From an uncultured Clostridium sp. (lineage in GTDB: Bacteria > Bacillota_A > Clostridia > TANB77 > CAG-508), in contig CAOJZU010000003.1 of the NCBI GenBank assembly GCA_948466265.1, positions 1 to 64,000 on the forward strand: DNA of 64,000 nt, read 5' to 3'. Numbering within the stretch: position 1 is the first letter of the stretch; each line of letters starts with the position of its first letter. The notes below the pieces were generated by a model, which was given only the letters and a program-made list of their open reading frames with translations, made no database searches and was not told the DNA's origin. The position numbers were made by a program, and so were the translations under genes. Below are positions 9,126-18,792 of this stretch, one piece after another.

Positions 9126-10234
9126 TTGATAGACCTTGAAGAAAATAAAAGAGAATTGCAAGATTTAAATACCAAATATTTAAGTTTAGATAAAACTTTA
9201 GATAAAGATAAATTGGAAGAAAGATTAAAAGAGCTTGAAGAGAAAACTTTGCAAGATGGTTTTTGGAATGATGTAAAATCAGCCAATAGTGTTTTACGTG
9301 ATATTAAAGAAGTAAAATCAAAAGTTACAAGTTTAAATGAAATAAAAGTAAATCTTGATAATTTAATAGAAACAAATGATTTTCTGCTTCTTGAAAACGA
9401 TGAAGAAATAGCAATAGAATTGGTTCAAAGCACAAATTTATTAAGAGAAAACATAGAGAAGCTAGAAACAAAAATGTTTCTTTCAGGTAAATTTGATAGA
9501 AATAGTGCAATAATTACACTTCACCCAGGAGCTCGGAGGAACTGAGTCACAAGACTGGGCACAAATGCTGTATAGAATGTATTCTAGATGGGCAGCAAGT
9601 AATGGCTATAGATTAAAAGAAACTGACCTTTTAGAAGGAGAAGAAGCAGGAATTAAAAGCGTTACAGCTGTAATAGAAGGAGAATATGCTTATGGATATT
9701 TAAAAGGAGAAATGGGTGTCCATAGATTAGTTAGAATATCTCCTTTTGATTCTGGTGGAAGAAGACACACTTCTTTTGCATCTGTTGAAGTTCTTCCTGA
9801 AATTACCGACGATGTGGAATTGGAAATAAATCCAGATGATTTAAGAATAGATACTTACCGTTCTTCAGGAGCAGGGGGACAGCATGTAAATAAAACTTCA
9901 TCTGCTGTTAGAATAACCCATATTCCAACAAATACTGTAACCTCTTGTCAGTCAGAACGTTCTCAGCTTCAAAACAAGGAAACTGCTATGAAAATGCTTA
10001 AATCTAAGCTTTTAGATTTAAAAGAGAAAGAACATAAAGATAAAATAGAAGATTTAAAAGGTATTCAAAGAGAAATAGCATGGGGAAGTCAAATTAGGTC
10101 ATACGTTTTTTGCCCATATACATTAGTAAAAGACCATAGAACTAATTTTGAGGTAGGAAACGTAGAAGCAGTAATGAATCGGAGAAATAGATAAATTTAT
10201 GGAAGCATATTTAAAGCTAGAAGTTAATAATTAA
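9126..10234 (+). CDS. prfB: Peptide chain release factor 2, two CGGA recoding sites
   Basis: RF2 ends translation at UGA and UAA. It starts at TTG 9126 after GGGAGGGG. The GGQ catalytic loop ([12 protein letters not shown]) and the C-terminal domain are intact. The usual RF2 autoregulatory shift site (CTT TGA C near codon 25) is absent: the region reads [16 protein letters not shown] in one frame. Two CGGA sites are instead needed, 9534-9537 ([16 protein letters not shown]) and 10180-10183 ([17 protein letters not shown]). With these the protein has 368 residues, normal length. It ends 9 bases before the ABC gene. Confidence 0.94.
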
Positions 10235-10243
10235 AGGAGAATT

Positions 10244-11252
10244 ATGGAAGATAATATAATCGAAGTAAAAAATTTAGTTAAGAAATATAAAATAAGTGAA
10301 AGAAAGCATGGAATACTTGGATATATAAAAAATATATTTCATCCTAAATATAAAGAATTTACAGCTGTTAATAATATAAGCTTTAATATAAAAAAAGGAG
10401 AACTTGTTGGATATATTGGAGAAAATGGAGCACGGAAAATCTACTACAATAAAGATGCTAACTGGCTTGCTTACTCCAACATCTGGAAATGTTTTGGTAA
10501 ACGGAATTGTGCCAAATGAAAAGAGAATAGAAAATAACAAACAAATTGGTGCAGTTTTTGGTCAGAAAACACAGCTATGGTGGGATCTTCCTGTAATAGA
10601 AAGCTTTGAATTGATAAAGAAAATGTATAATATGTCTAATAAAGAATATCAAGAAAATTTAGAGAAATTTACTAAAATCCTAGATTTAAAAGATTTATTA
10701 AATAAACAAGTTAAAAACCTAAGTTTAGGTCAAAAAATGAGATGCGAAATAGCTGCAACTTTTTTGCACAAACCAAAAGTTGTTTATTTAGATGAGCCTA
10801 CAATAGGGCTAGATATACTTGTAAAAGAAAATATTAGAAAATTTATAAAGGATATGAATAGAGAAGAAAATACGACCGTAATACTTACAACTCATGATTT
10901 AAAAGATATTGAAGAAGTGTGTGATAGAATTATACTAATCGATAAAGGTAAAATAATTTATGATGGTGGAAAAGAAGCTTTTAAAGATAAATATGGAAAA
11001 CATATTATAGCAGAATTTATTGTAAAAGATAAGACTAAGAATATCACTTTAGAGACAAGCGAAGATGATTTTGAAGTTATTGATGAGACAGATAAAAATA
11101 TAAAAGTAAAATTTAATCATGATAAACTTACAATAATGGATATAGTAAATAAAATATCAAAGTTTTGCAATATATTAGATATTCATGTTCAAGAAGAAGG
11201 ATTAGAAGAAATATTAAAAGAAATATATAGAGGGGAAACAATAAGTGATTAA
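10244..11252 (+). CDS. ABC-2 exporter ATPase, CGGA recoding site inside Walker A
   Basis: This is the ATP-binding subunit of an export system whose two permeases follow. CGGA at 10433-10436 must be read as Gly to give the Walker A loop GENGAGKSTTIKML. Without it there is no ATPase. Signature LSLGQKMR and Walker B VVYLDEPTIGLD follow, and the H-loop is TTHD. Length is 335 residues. A nearby cross-codon CGG (AAC GGA, 10502-10505, giving VNGIVPNEK) causes no shift. The ORF overlaps the first permease by 8 bases. The exported substrate is unknown. Confidence 0.9.
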
Positions 11253-12036
11253 AAAAATCTGGAAAATAGCCAGGCAAGTAACAAAGGAAGATTTGTATTA
11301 TAGATTTGATATACTTTTATATGTATGTAACTTTATTATACGAGTTACAGTATATATATTTATTTGGCTTGCAATATATAATAACGGAAATCAAATATTA
11401 GGCATGAGTTTTGAGCACATAACTACTTATTATGTTTTAGCTATAACACTTGACCCAATTATTTTTTGGGGTGTAAATAAAAGTATAGGAGAACATATAA
11501 GAGAAGGTGAAGTACAAAAACAACTTTTATATCCAATTTCGTATTTTAACTGGAATTTTGGTATTAGAATAGGAATAATGTTAGAATCTTGTATTGTTGG
11601 TGGTATAACATTTATAATATGCTTATGCTTATTTGGAGTGCTTCTTCCATCAAGTTTTATGAATTTTCTATTTTTTATAATTGTAATATGCCTATCTGTT
11701 GTTACAGTTTTCTTTTTTGAAATGATATTAGGTATGGCTGCATTTTATACAAACTCTACTTGGGGAGTTGAAGTCTTTAAAAGAGCGATACTTAATATTT
11801 TTACTGGCATGATTGCTCCTATTGCACTTTTTCCAGAGTTCTTACAAAAAATAGCTAATTTTTTACCATTTAAGGAATGTGTATATACTCCAATTAGTAT
11901 TTATTTTGGAGAGTTAAGCCATAACGAAATATTACATATTGTTTTAAAACAATGTATATGGATAGTTATTCTATATATTATAGCAAAATTTATATTTAAG
12001 AAAGCAATAAAAAATATAACAATAAATGGAGGATAA
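11245..12036 (+). CDS. ABC-2 type transporter permease subunit 1
   Basis: This is a 263-residue polytopic membrane protein with about six hydrophobic segments. It belongs to the paired ABC-2 permeases that accompany a single ATPase with a long N-terminal extension. Its start overlaps the end of the ATPase gene and its end overlaps the next permease, so the three are one translationally coupled operon. Its cross-codon CGG (AAC GGA, 11385) is read normally. Confidence 0.82.
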   Translation: MIKKIWKIARQVTKEDLYYRFDILLYVCNFIIRVTVYIFIWLAIYNNGNQILGMSFEHITTYYVLAITLDPIIFWGVNKSIGEHIREGEVQKQLLYPISYFNWNFGIRIGIMLESCIVGGITFIICLCLFGVLLPSSFMNFLFFIIVICLSVVTVFFFEMILGMAAFYTNSTWGVEVFKRAILNIFTGMIAPIALFPEFLQKIANFLPFKECVYTPISIYFGELSHNEILHIVLKQCIWIVILYIIAKFIFKKAIKNITINGG

Positions 12037-12826
12037 TGTGTTTCGAAATATTAGAATATATGCTTCTTTCATGGGAGCAGCTCTAAAAAGAATGATGGTA
12101 TATAGAGTAGATTGTATAGTTGGAATGGTATCTCAAGTAATGTATCAAGCTATTGAATTACTCTTTATTTGGATAGTATTTCAAAATACTGATAGTATTG
12201 TAGGATGGACTTTTGAACATTTGTTATTAATTTATGGGGTTATGATGTTATCAATTTCTGTAACAGACTTGTTTTTTGATGCTACCTATGATATAGGACC
12301 TAAATTCATAAGAAAGGGTAAGTTTGATAGCATTTTGCTTAGACCAGTTCATCCATTAATATCTATATTAGGTGAATCAGATACTACATCTGCTTTAGGA
12401 TATATTACAATTTCAATCTTTTTAATACTATCAATGCTTATAAAGCTTCAAATATCTATAACATTCGTATTAATATTAAAGATATTATATTTTGGAATTA
12501 TAGGAGGGCTTATTATAGGAGGAGTACAAACAATATTTAGTATATCAGGTTTTTGGACTCATAAATCAAATGAAATTGTTTGGTCAGTATTCCAGCTACA
12601 TAAGCTTGCTCAGTATCCTATTGAAATATATAATAAGTTTACAAGAGTTCTAATAACAATGATAATTCCATTTGCTTTTGCATCATATTATCCAACACTA
12701 GAATATCTTGAGAAAAGTGAAAATAATCTGATGGTGATATCTTTAGTTATAGTAATCATTATCTGGTTTATTGCCATAAAGGTATGGAACTTTGCTTTAG
12801 GCAAATATAGAAGTACAGGAAATTAA
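12026..12826 (+). CDS. ABC-2 type transporter permease subunit 2
   Basis: This is a 266-residue membrane protein homologous in layout to the preceding permease, with six or so transmembrane segments and a C-terminal LGKYRSTGN tail. It starts inside the previous gene. Together with the ATPase it should form a heteromeric exporter. The substrate is unknown. Confidence 0.82.
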   Translation: MEDNVFRNIRIYASFMGAALKRMMVYRVDCIVGMVSQVMYQAIELLFIWIVFQNTDSIVGWTFEHLLLIYGVMMLSISVTDLFFDATYDIGPKFIRKGKFDSILLRPVHPLISILGESDTTSALGYITISIFLILSMLIKLQISITFVLILKILYFGIIGGLIIGGVQTIFSISGFWTHKSNEIVWSVFQLHKLAQYPIEIYNKFTRVLITMIIPFAFASYYPTLEYLEKSENNLMVISLVIVIIIWFIAIKVWNFALGKYRSTGN

Positions 12827-12843
12827 CATCCTGTACTTTTTTG
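12811..12843 (+). terminator. Terminator of the ABC-2 operon
   Basis: AAGTACAGGA pairs with TCCTGTACTT and is followed by a T-run. The left arm lies in the last codons of the permease gene. Confidence 0.8.
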
Positions 12844-13015
12844 CTTGTATAAATTCCTAGAGTGTAAGCAGCAAAAAGCTTTATACAATGCAATTATGCA
12901 AGCATTATAATTGCTTGTAGCAAAGTTACTTAGAAATTGTTAGTCCGTTTTTTGTTCTAAATAGCTTTTTGTCCGAATATATATATTATATAACATAAGA
13001 GAGGGGAGAAAGCTT

Positions 13016-13315
13016 ATGACACTTGAAGAAAGAAGAAATTTAAGTCAGACAACAATTCAAAATCTTATATTAGAAAACAGAGAAAAGTTAAGTATATCTG
13101 GAGTTTTAGATGTACTCAGTTTTGATGATCAGGTAGTAATGGTAGAAACAGAACTTGGTCTTCTTACAATAAAAGGTGAGAATTTAAAAATAAACAAATT
13201 AAGTATTGATACTTCTGAAGTAATAGTTGAAGGGGACATAAATAGTTTAAGTTATTCTGAAAAAGATTTAGGAAAAGATAAAGCAGGAAGCATTATTAGT
13301 AAAATCTTTAGATAA
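13016..13315 (+). CDS. yabP: Sporulation protein YabP
   Basis: YabP is a small sporulation protein usually encoded with yabQ, as here. The 99 residues include NLILENREKLSISGVLDVLSFDDQ and a region LLTIKGENLKINKLSIDT typical of the YabP/YqfC family. It starts after GAGGGGAGAAAG at ATG 13016. The next gene starts 26 bases on. Confidence 0.85.
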   Translation: MTLEERRNLSQTTIQNLILENREKLSISGVLDVLSFDDQVVMVETELGLLTIKGENLKINKLSIDTSEVIVEGDINSLSYSEKDLGKDKAGSIISKIFR

Positions 13316-13341
13316 TATTTTTAAGTATAGGTGAAGTAAGA

Positions 13342-13815
13342 GTGAATAATGTTGCAATAAACCAAGCTTACTTATTTTTTATATTCATATTAAATCGGAA
13401 TTTTAATTCGGTATAATATTTGATGTATTTAGAATACTGAGGCGAAGTTTTAATACTCCAAACATTGTTACATATATAGAAGATGGTCTATTTTGGATCA
13501 TTTCTGCTTCTAGTGTTCTTTATACGTTGTTTGTGTTTAACAATGGAGAAATACGAGGATATGTATTTATACGGATTGCTTTTAGGAATAGCAATTTATA
13601 TATTATTTTTCAGCAAGTCAATTGTTAAAATTAGTGTTAAGCTAATAACTTTTTTAAAAAAAATAATATACAGTATTGTTAAAATATTAGTTTTCCCGTT
13701 TAAGAAAGTTTTTATTAGAATATATAGATTAATATCAAATACGACAAATAATTTAAAAAAAACTCAAAATAAAGTAAAAAATAGCAAAAAATTAGAGAAG
13801 AAAGAAGGATTTTAG
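13342..13815 (+). CDS. yabQ: Spore cortex protein YabQ, three CGGN recoding sites
   Basis: YabQ is a membrane protein required for spore cortex synthesis. It starts at GTG 13342 after AGGTGAAG. Three sites must be read as Gly: CGGA 13396-13399, CGGT 13409-13412 and CGGA 13572-13575. This gives FIFILNGILIGIIFDVFR, then an uninterrupted stretch through NNGEIRGYVFIGLLLGIAIY, 156 residues in all, with the YabQ transmembrane pattern. The first two sites are only 13 bases apart. Without recoding, the N-terminal third lies in other frames. Position between yabP and divIC is the usual one. Confidence 0.88.
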
Positions 13816-13892
13816 AATGGTATGTAGAATTATATAGATATTAGTCAAATTAGACCATGCCTAAGAAAAAACAGGTAGGAAGAGAAATACAT

Positions 13893-14171
13893 ATGAAATT
13901 AAATTATAAAAAGTTATTAAAGAAAGTGATAATAGTAATTTGTGCTATTTATTTTGGAATCACAGTATATAATCAGCAAAAAGTTCTAAACAAATATAAA
14001 AAGGACATTATAGCTACGCAAAAAGAGATAGATGAAGGAACTGAATATAAAGAATCATTAGTTGCATTAAAGGAAAATGCTAGTTCCTTAGATTATATAG
14101 AAAAGATTGCTAGAGAAAAACTAAATATGTATAAACCAAATGAAAAAGTTTATATAGATATAGGAAATTAA
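13893..14171 (+). CDS. divIC: Septum formation initiator DivIC/FtsB-like
   Basis: This 92-residue bitopic division protein has a short basic N-terminus, one transmembrane helix (VIIVICAIYFGITVY) and a coiled coil (QQKVLNKYKKDIIATQKEI), followed by EKIAREKLNMYKPNEKVYI, the conserved DivIC tail. I chose ATG 13893, which has GGAAG ten bases upstream, over ATG 13857, which has no ribosome site. The yabP-yabQ-divIC order is standard in spore formers. Confidence 0.85.
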   Translation: MKLNYKKLLKKVIIVICAIYFGITVYNQQKVLNKYKKDIIATQKEIDEGTEYKESLVALKENASSLDYIEKIAREKLNMYKPNEKVYIDIGN

Positions 14172-14202
14172 ACTTCATGAAACTTTCAGTTTTATGAAGT
14201 TT
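14170..14202 (+). terminator. Terminator after divIC
   Basis: AACTTCAT and ATGAAGTT form a stem and T-rich sequence follows. Confidence 0.65.
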
Positions 14203-14323
14203 AATGTATTGATTTTCCTAGATAAATTTTTTGATTATCTTATTTTCATAACTTGTGCAATTCTGCACAGATTCTAATTTCCAAGTTATTAAAATGATAT
14301 ATAATTATATGGGGGTAAATTAT

Positions 14324-15665
14324 ATGGATAATAATATGCAATTATCGGAATTGCGTCAAATAGCAAAAGATAAGGGACTAAAAAATATTAGTAAGCTTAA
14401 AAAAGATGAACTAATTAAATTATTAGAAGGGATTAAAGAAGACAAGCCAGTAGATGATATTAACTTAATAGAAGAAAAGACAGAGAAAGATGAAAAAGAC
14501 AAATTCGTAAGTGGAAATCGGAGTATATAAAGTAACTGGTGAAAATGATAATATTGTTGAAGGTATATTAGAAGTACTTCCTGATGGCTATGGTTTTTTA
14601 AGAGGGGATAATTATCTTTCTACATCTGAAGATGTATATGTTTCACCTGTACAAATTAAACGTTTTAGATTAAGTACTGGAGATAAAATTAAAGGAATAG
14701 CAAGATTCCCACAAGAAGGTGGAAAATTTCCAGCTTTGATTTTTGTTGGACATATTAATGATGAAACTCCTGAACTTGCACTTGCAAGAAAGAGTTTTGA
14801 TGATCTTATACCTATTCATCCTGAAGAAAAATTGACTCTTGAAACAGTACAAAGTGAACTTGCAATGCGTATGATAGATTTGATTTCTCCTATTGGTAAA
14901 GGCCAAAGAGGAATGATAGTTGCACCTCCAAAGGTAGGAAAAACAACTCTTTTGAAAAAAATTGCAAATAGTATAACAACAAATAATCCTGAAGTTAAGT
15001 TAATAGTGCTTTTGATCGATGAAAGACCTGAAGAAGTAACAGACATGAGAAGAAGTATTAATGGAGACGTAATATATTCTACATTTGACGAGCTTCCAGA
15101 GCATCATGTTAAAGTTGCAGAAATGGTGCTTGAAAGAGCAAAAAGACTTGTCGAGCAAAAGAAAGATGTTGTAATACTATTAGATAGTATTACAAGACTT
15201 GCAAGAGCATATAACTTAGTTGTTCCTGCTTCTGGTAAAACATTATCTGGAGGATTAGATCCTGCTGCTTTACACAAACCCAAAAGATTTTTTGGTGCTG
15301 CAAGAAACATAGAACATGGAGGAAGCCTAACAATTCTTGCAACAGCTTTAGTTGAAACAGGTAGCAAAATGGATGATATTATATTTGAAGAGTTTAAAGG
15401 AACTGGAAATATGGAAGTACATTTAGATAGAAAATTATCTGAAAAACGTATTTTCCCTGCAATAGATATAAATAAATCAGGAACTAGAAGAGAGGAGATG
15501 TTACTTACTCCAAAAGAGTTAGAAACTGTGTTTGCACTTAGAAAAGCTCTTTCAAATACACCTGTTTCTGAAGTTACTGAACAGCTTTTAACTCAAATGG
15601 TAGCAAGTAAAAATAATGAGGATTTTTTAGATAAGATGGAATATTTCTTAAATAATTCTAAGTAA
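14324..15665 (+). CDS. rho: Transcription termination factor Rho, one CGGA recoding site
   Basis: Rho is a hexameric RNA helicase. I chose ATG 14324, with GGGGG upstream. The Rho_N SAP-like domain ([19 protein letters not shown]) ends in an acidic linker. CGGA 14519-14522 is then read as Gly ([13 protein letters not shown]), joining to the RNA-binding domain (LPDGYGFLR) and the ATPase domain with Walker [13 protein letters not shown], Walker [15 protein letters not shown] and the Q/R loops. Total 446 residues. A TCG GAA in the N-terminus contains an out-of-frame CGG with no effect. Without recoding, the N-terminal domain is separated from the helicase. Confidence 0.94.
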
Positions 15666-15683
15666 ATGAATAAAATATTAAAG

Positions 15684-15714
15684 CAAACCCTGTATATTAT
15701 GGGTTTGTTTTAAT
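15684..15714 (+). terminator. Terminator of rho
   Basis: CAAACCC and GGGTTTG pair around a 10-base loop with TTTTAATA after it. Confidence 0.75.
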
Positions 15715-15735
15715 ATAAATTGGTAATAATTATAT

Positions 15736-16619
15736 ATGGAGGATAAGTATAACATGAATTTTCTAAGAAATATTAATGATTTTCTAAAAAAAACTAATGA
15801 TGATCATATTAGTGAATATACTGCTCAATGCGCATATTATACTTTTTTATCTTTTATCCCTTTTATAATATTATTACTTAGCTTTATTAAATATATGAAT
15901 ATAGAAAAAGAAACATTAGCTCGGTATATTTACTGCTATGCTTCCTAATATAATGAAAGATAGTGTTACAGATATTATTCAGGAAATGTATTCAAAATCA
16001 ATAGAGACAATATCTATTTCTGCAATATTTATGTTATGGTCAGTAAGCAGAAGCTTTTATGCTTTAACTAAAGGAATATCTGCAATATATAAAAAGGAAG
16101 AGGAGGAAAACTACATATTTCTTAGAGTGAAGGGAATTGTTGGTGCTATTGTTGCAATTTTGTTAGTTATAGGGATATTAGTATTATTAGTTTTTGGTAA
16201 TTCTATAGAAAGTGCTATAAAGGAGAATTTTCATGGTCTCAGTGGAATACTAGAGTTTATATTAAATGCAAGAAATGTTATTTCAATAATCCGGAATGTT
16301 TGTTATATTCCTACTTATGTATAGATTTGTTGGAAAGAAGAGAGAGAAGAAGATGAGGCATTGTATAATAGGAGCTGTATTTACTACCATTAGTTGGTAC
16401 CTTATATCATTTTTCTTTTCAATTTATGTTAATATATTTACAGGTTTTTCAATTATTTATGGAAGTCTTGCAACAATAACTTTAATTATGATGTGGCTTT
16501 ATACAATTATTTATGTAATATTTCTAGGTGCAGAGTTTAATGTTATAACTGCAGATAAGATTGATTTGCTTTTTGCAAAATTAAAAAACAAGAAAAATAA
16601 GGTTAGACTATTAGAGTAA
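15736..16619 (+). CDS. YihY/BrkB-family membrane protein, two recoding sites
   Basis: This inner membrane protein family was once called ribonuclease BN; its function is uncertain. CGGT 15922-15925 and CGGA 16292-16295 must be read as Gly, giving ETLAGIFTAMLPNIM and ISIIGMFVIFLLMYRF. The whole is 293 residues with about six helices, including FSAITAQ-like SEYTAQCAYYTFLSFIPF at the start and LYTIIYVIFLGAEFN at the end, both family hallmarks. The start follows ATATGGAGGATAAGTATAACATG, and ATG 15736 or the nearby ATG 15754 are both possible. Confidence 0.85.
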
Positions 16620-17393
16620 ACTAAGTAATGTATAGAAAAAACGCTATAAGGCAAATATATATTTGAGATATTATATTGCACAAAATCAAAGTTTTGCGCA
16701 ATTACCCATAGGATTATAATATATCAAACTAAGCATTCTTATAATCTTGCTATTCCTTGCTAATAAGCTATTTTCAGCTTATTATTATAACAACAGGCTA
16801 ATATTGCTTTTTTATAAAAATGTCTTAAAATCCATTATAAAGCTTCATTATTTCAGCTTATTCCTGGTTGGATTTTTTTCATTATTGTAACCTAGTATTT
16901 TTAAAAAAATTATATGGATTTAGATTATTTTTATCAAAATTTCTAAAATCCATATATTTCAGTACTTTGCTTGATTTTATCAACAATAAACTTATATGCC
17001 TTTTTAATAAAAATGGCTTAAAATCGATTCTCGTGTGTCGATATTTTGACTTATTTTCAGTAATTCATAAACTTCTTATAAAGCTTATCTAATATCGTTA
17101 CACAATTTTTGTTACTAGATATGGTTAAAATTGTAGCCGACGCTGCAAAAGAAACTTTAAAAATTGAGCGAAATGTAGATTCTGTTTTCTTCTATATATA
17201 TTAATCTTTTTCATTTTTTTATCTTTTTTGTCTATTTATGTTAATTGTATCAATTGTTATATAATTTTATTTCTGAAATATTCTTAATAAAGCTTATTTT
17301 TAATTTAAATTGCACTAATGCTGGTTTATTCCGACATTTTTGTAATAGAAAGGGAAAGTGTCTATACAAATAACAACTTTAGGAGGATTTCTT
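16620..17393. other. Long intergenic stretch without a convincing gene
   Basis: This stretch is very A+T-rich. It holds an imperfect direct repeat of about 30 bases at 16807-16837 and 16996-17026 (shared core ATAAAAATG.CTTAAAATC). A possible short remnant reading MVKIVADAAKETLKIERNV starts near 17121. I see no supported gene. The 3' end carries the ribosome site of the 17394 gene. Confidence 0.5.
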
Positions 17394-17890
17394 ATGAAAA
17401 CAAAACACAAACGGTTTCTTTCTTTACTAATGGCTTTAGCTATACCACATTCGCATCTGCGGCGGAGGTTGAAGGCGTTGATTCCAGTATTAATCCTATC
17501 ACTCTTGCCAACGAGAACGAGGTTATGCCCCGGTATACCCAGTCATTTGGTCCCTTTTGCTCTTATGCAACGGACATCGGTCGCCACTGTTACGTTATGA
17601 CATTGGATGAGGATGCATACTTGACTGCCACTATATATACTGAAACTTTCTTTCAGTTGCGCATCCATAAAGAAAATGTTAATGGGGAATTAGTTTACTC
17701 TACCGGTTTTAATCCTATGGGAACTGCTAATAATCCCATACGTACAGCCTTAAGACTACGTGGGTCTGACAGTGTGCAGAAATTTCCTGCTGGAAAATAT
17801 ATGATTGAGGTTATGTTCCAACCCACCCAGAAGTGGTACTCTTTTGGCTTGGTAGCAAGTTCTGTTACATATTTTACTAATATAGTTCTC
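17394..17890 (+). pseudogene. Secreted protein cassette, frameshifted in the signal peptide
   Basis: ATG 17394 follows AGGAGG and opens a signal peptide (KTKHKRFLSLLMALA). The frame is then lost at about 17440, where one base seems missing. The downstream frame reads TTFASAAEVEG and a 130-residue extracellular domain up to about 17880. The end runs into the antisense 17892 gene without an obvious natural stop. This shift is a deletion and differs from the CGGN shifts. In-frame CGG (KRF, 17412) serves as arginine. G+C is raised. It resembles the secreted cassette at 22840. It is probably a decaying import. Confidence 0.6.
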
Positions 17891-17891
17891 A

Positions 17892-18104
17892 TTAGCAAGA
17901 TTTCTTATTTCTTCCTCCATTTTTTTCTGTTTTTAATAATTCTTCTATGGAAATATTTACTAACTCACTTATATCAGTGTTATATTCTGCTACTATATTC
18001 AATAATTCTTCGTATAATGTATTATCTATTTCAATATGTTTTCTTAAGATATTATCTTTTTTAGATAAACGTCTCTCAAATATATTCATAATTGCCTCCT
18101 GCAT
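17892..18104 (-). CDS. Small hypothetical protein, possible ribbon-helix-helix type
   Basis: This 70-residue charged protein reads NIFERRLSKKDNILRKHIEID then VAEYNTDISELVNISIEELL. The predicted strand-helix-helix order would suit a small DNA-binding protein, but I cannot assign a family. It is A+T-rich like native genes. Confidence 0.45.
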   Translation of the reverse strand: MQEAIMNIFERRLSKKDNILRKHIEIDNTLYEELLNIVAEYNTDISELVNISIEELLKTEKNGGRNKKSC

Positions 18105-18240
18105 ATATTATTATAATGTTTAATATTTGTAATCATTATAATTTCAATTAAAATTGCAAAATATCAAAGTAAATTTAACTTTAATATTTTGCAACACAAT
18201 ATATTATTTAATTATCTTTTTCAATACATTAAACTATTTT
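18093..18240. repeat. Copy 1 of a duplicated terminator region
   Basis: This stretch resembles 20240-20400. Both contain GCATATA.TATTATAAT, TTTAATATTTGTA and a perfect hairpin whose arms are GCAAAATAT.AAAGT and ACTTT.ATATTTTGC (here 18155-18192). Each copy follows the end of a minus-strand gene, so the hairpin probably terminates transcription. Confidence 0.65.
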
Positions 18241-18779
18241 AGTACTTCGTTAATTTTATCTGTTAATTGAATGTCTCCTGCAACATTATCTCGTGTATCA
18301 TCCAAAAAGTCTTTTAATATTTTTGTTTCCTCATCTGATAATGTCTTCGTTTCTATAATTTCAATAATTAAATTGAATAATTCTTTGTGTGATTCAAGAA
18401 CAGTATCATTAGTAAAAATTACACCTTCACTCTCTTTTTCAATATTTTCTAATATCTTTTCAAATCTGCCTGGGTAGAATTCATTCATAATATCAATAAT
18501 TTGCTCATTATTTTTTCTGCTTTCTTTTTTAGCTTCTTCTTGGATTGTTTCTATATCTAATTCTTTTTGTTCTTCAATGCCATTTGATTTGGTATTTTTT
18601 TGAAGTTGTTTATTAATTTCAAGCCTATTTTCTGTATATTCCATCTTTTCTTTTAAAATTTCTTCATCAGATTTTTCATTTACCACAGGAACTCCATATT
18701 GTGCTTTCGCCCAAGCTATAATAGGTACACTTAAAACTAATATAGCAATAATAAATATAAAAGTTTTTCTTTTATTCAT
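18234..18779 (-). CDS. Secreted hypothetical protein
   Basis: This 181-residue protein has an N-terminal signal or anchor (TFIFIIAILVLSVPIIAWA). The rest is mainly charged helix, rich in Glu and Lys, with no recognised domain. It lies 13 bases downstream of the amidase-lectin gene and is likely cotranscribed. It has no CGG codon. Confidence 0.6.
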   Translation of the reverse strand: MNKRKTFIFIIAILVLSVPIIAWAKAQYGVPVVNEKSDEEILKEKMEYTENRLEINKQLQKNTKSNGIEEQKELDIETIQEEAKKESRKNNEQIIDIMNEFYPGRFEKILENIEKESEGVIFTNDTVLESHKELFNLIIEIIETKTLSDEETKILKDFLDDTRDNVAGDIQLTDKINEVLK

Positions 18780-18792
18780 TTTAACCTCCTCC

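Noticed and set aside
9126..9200. Canonical RF2 TGA frameshift site
   Set aside because: No in-frame TGA is present in the N-terminal region and the frame is open from TTG 9126 to the first CGGA.
14255..14323. N-terminal extension of Rho
   Set aside because: The extra residues are not Rho-like, and ATG 14324 has a good ribosome site.
16868..17092. Open frame of 74 codons
   Set aside because: It lacks a ribosome site and has a composition like the surrounding noncoding DNA, with biased Phe/Leu/Ile content typical of chance A+T-rich frames.
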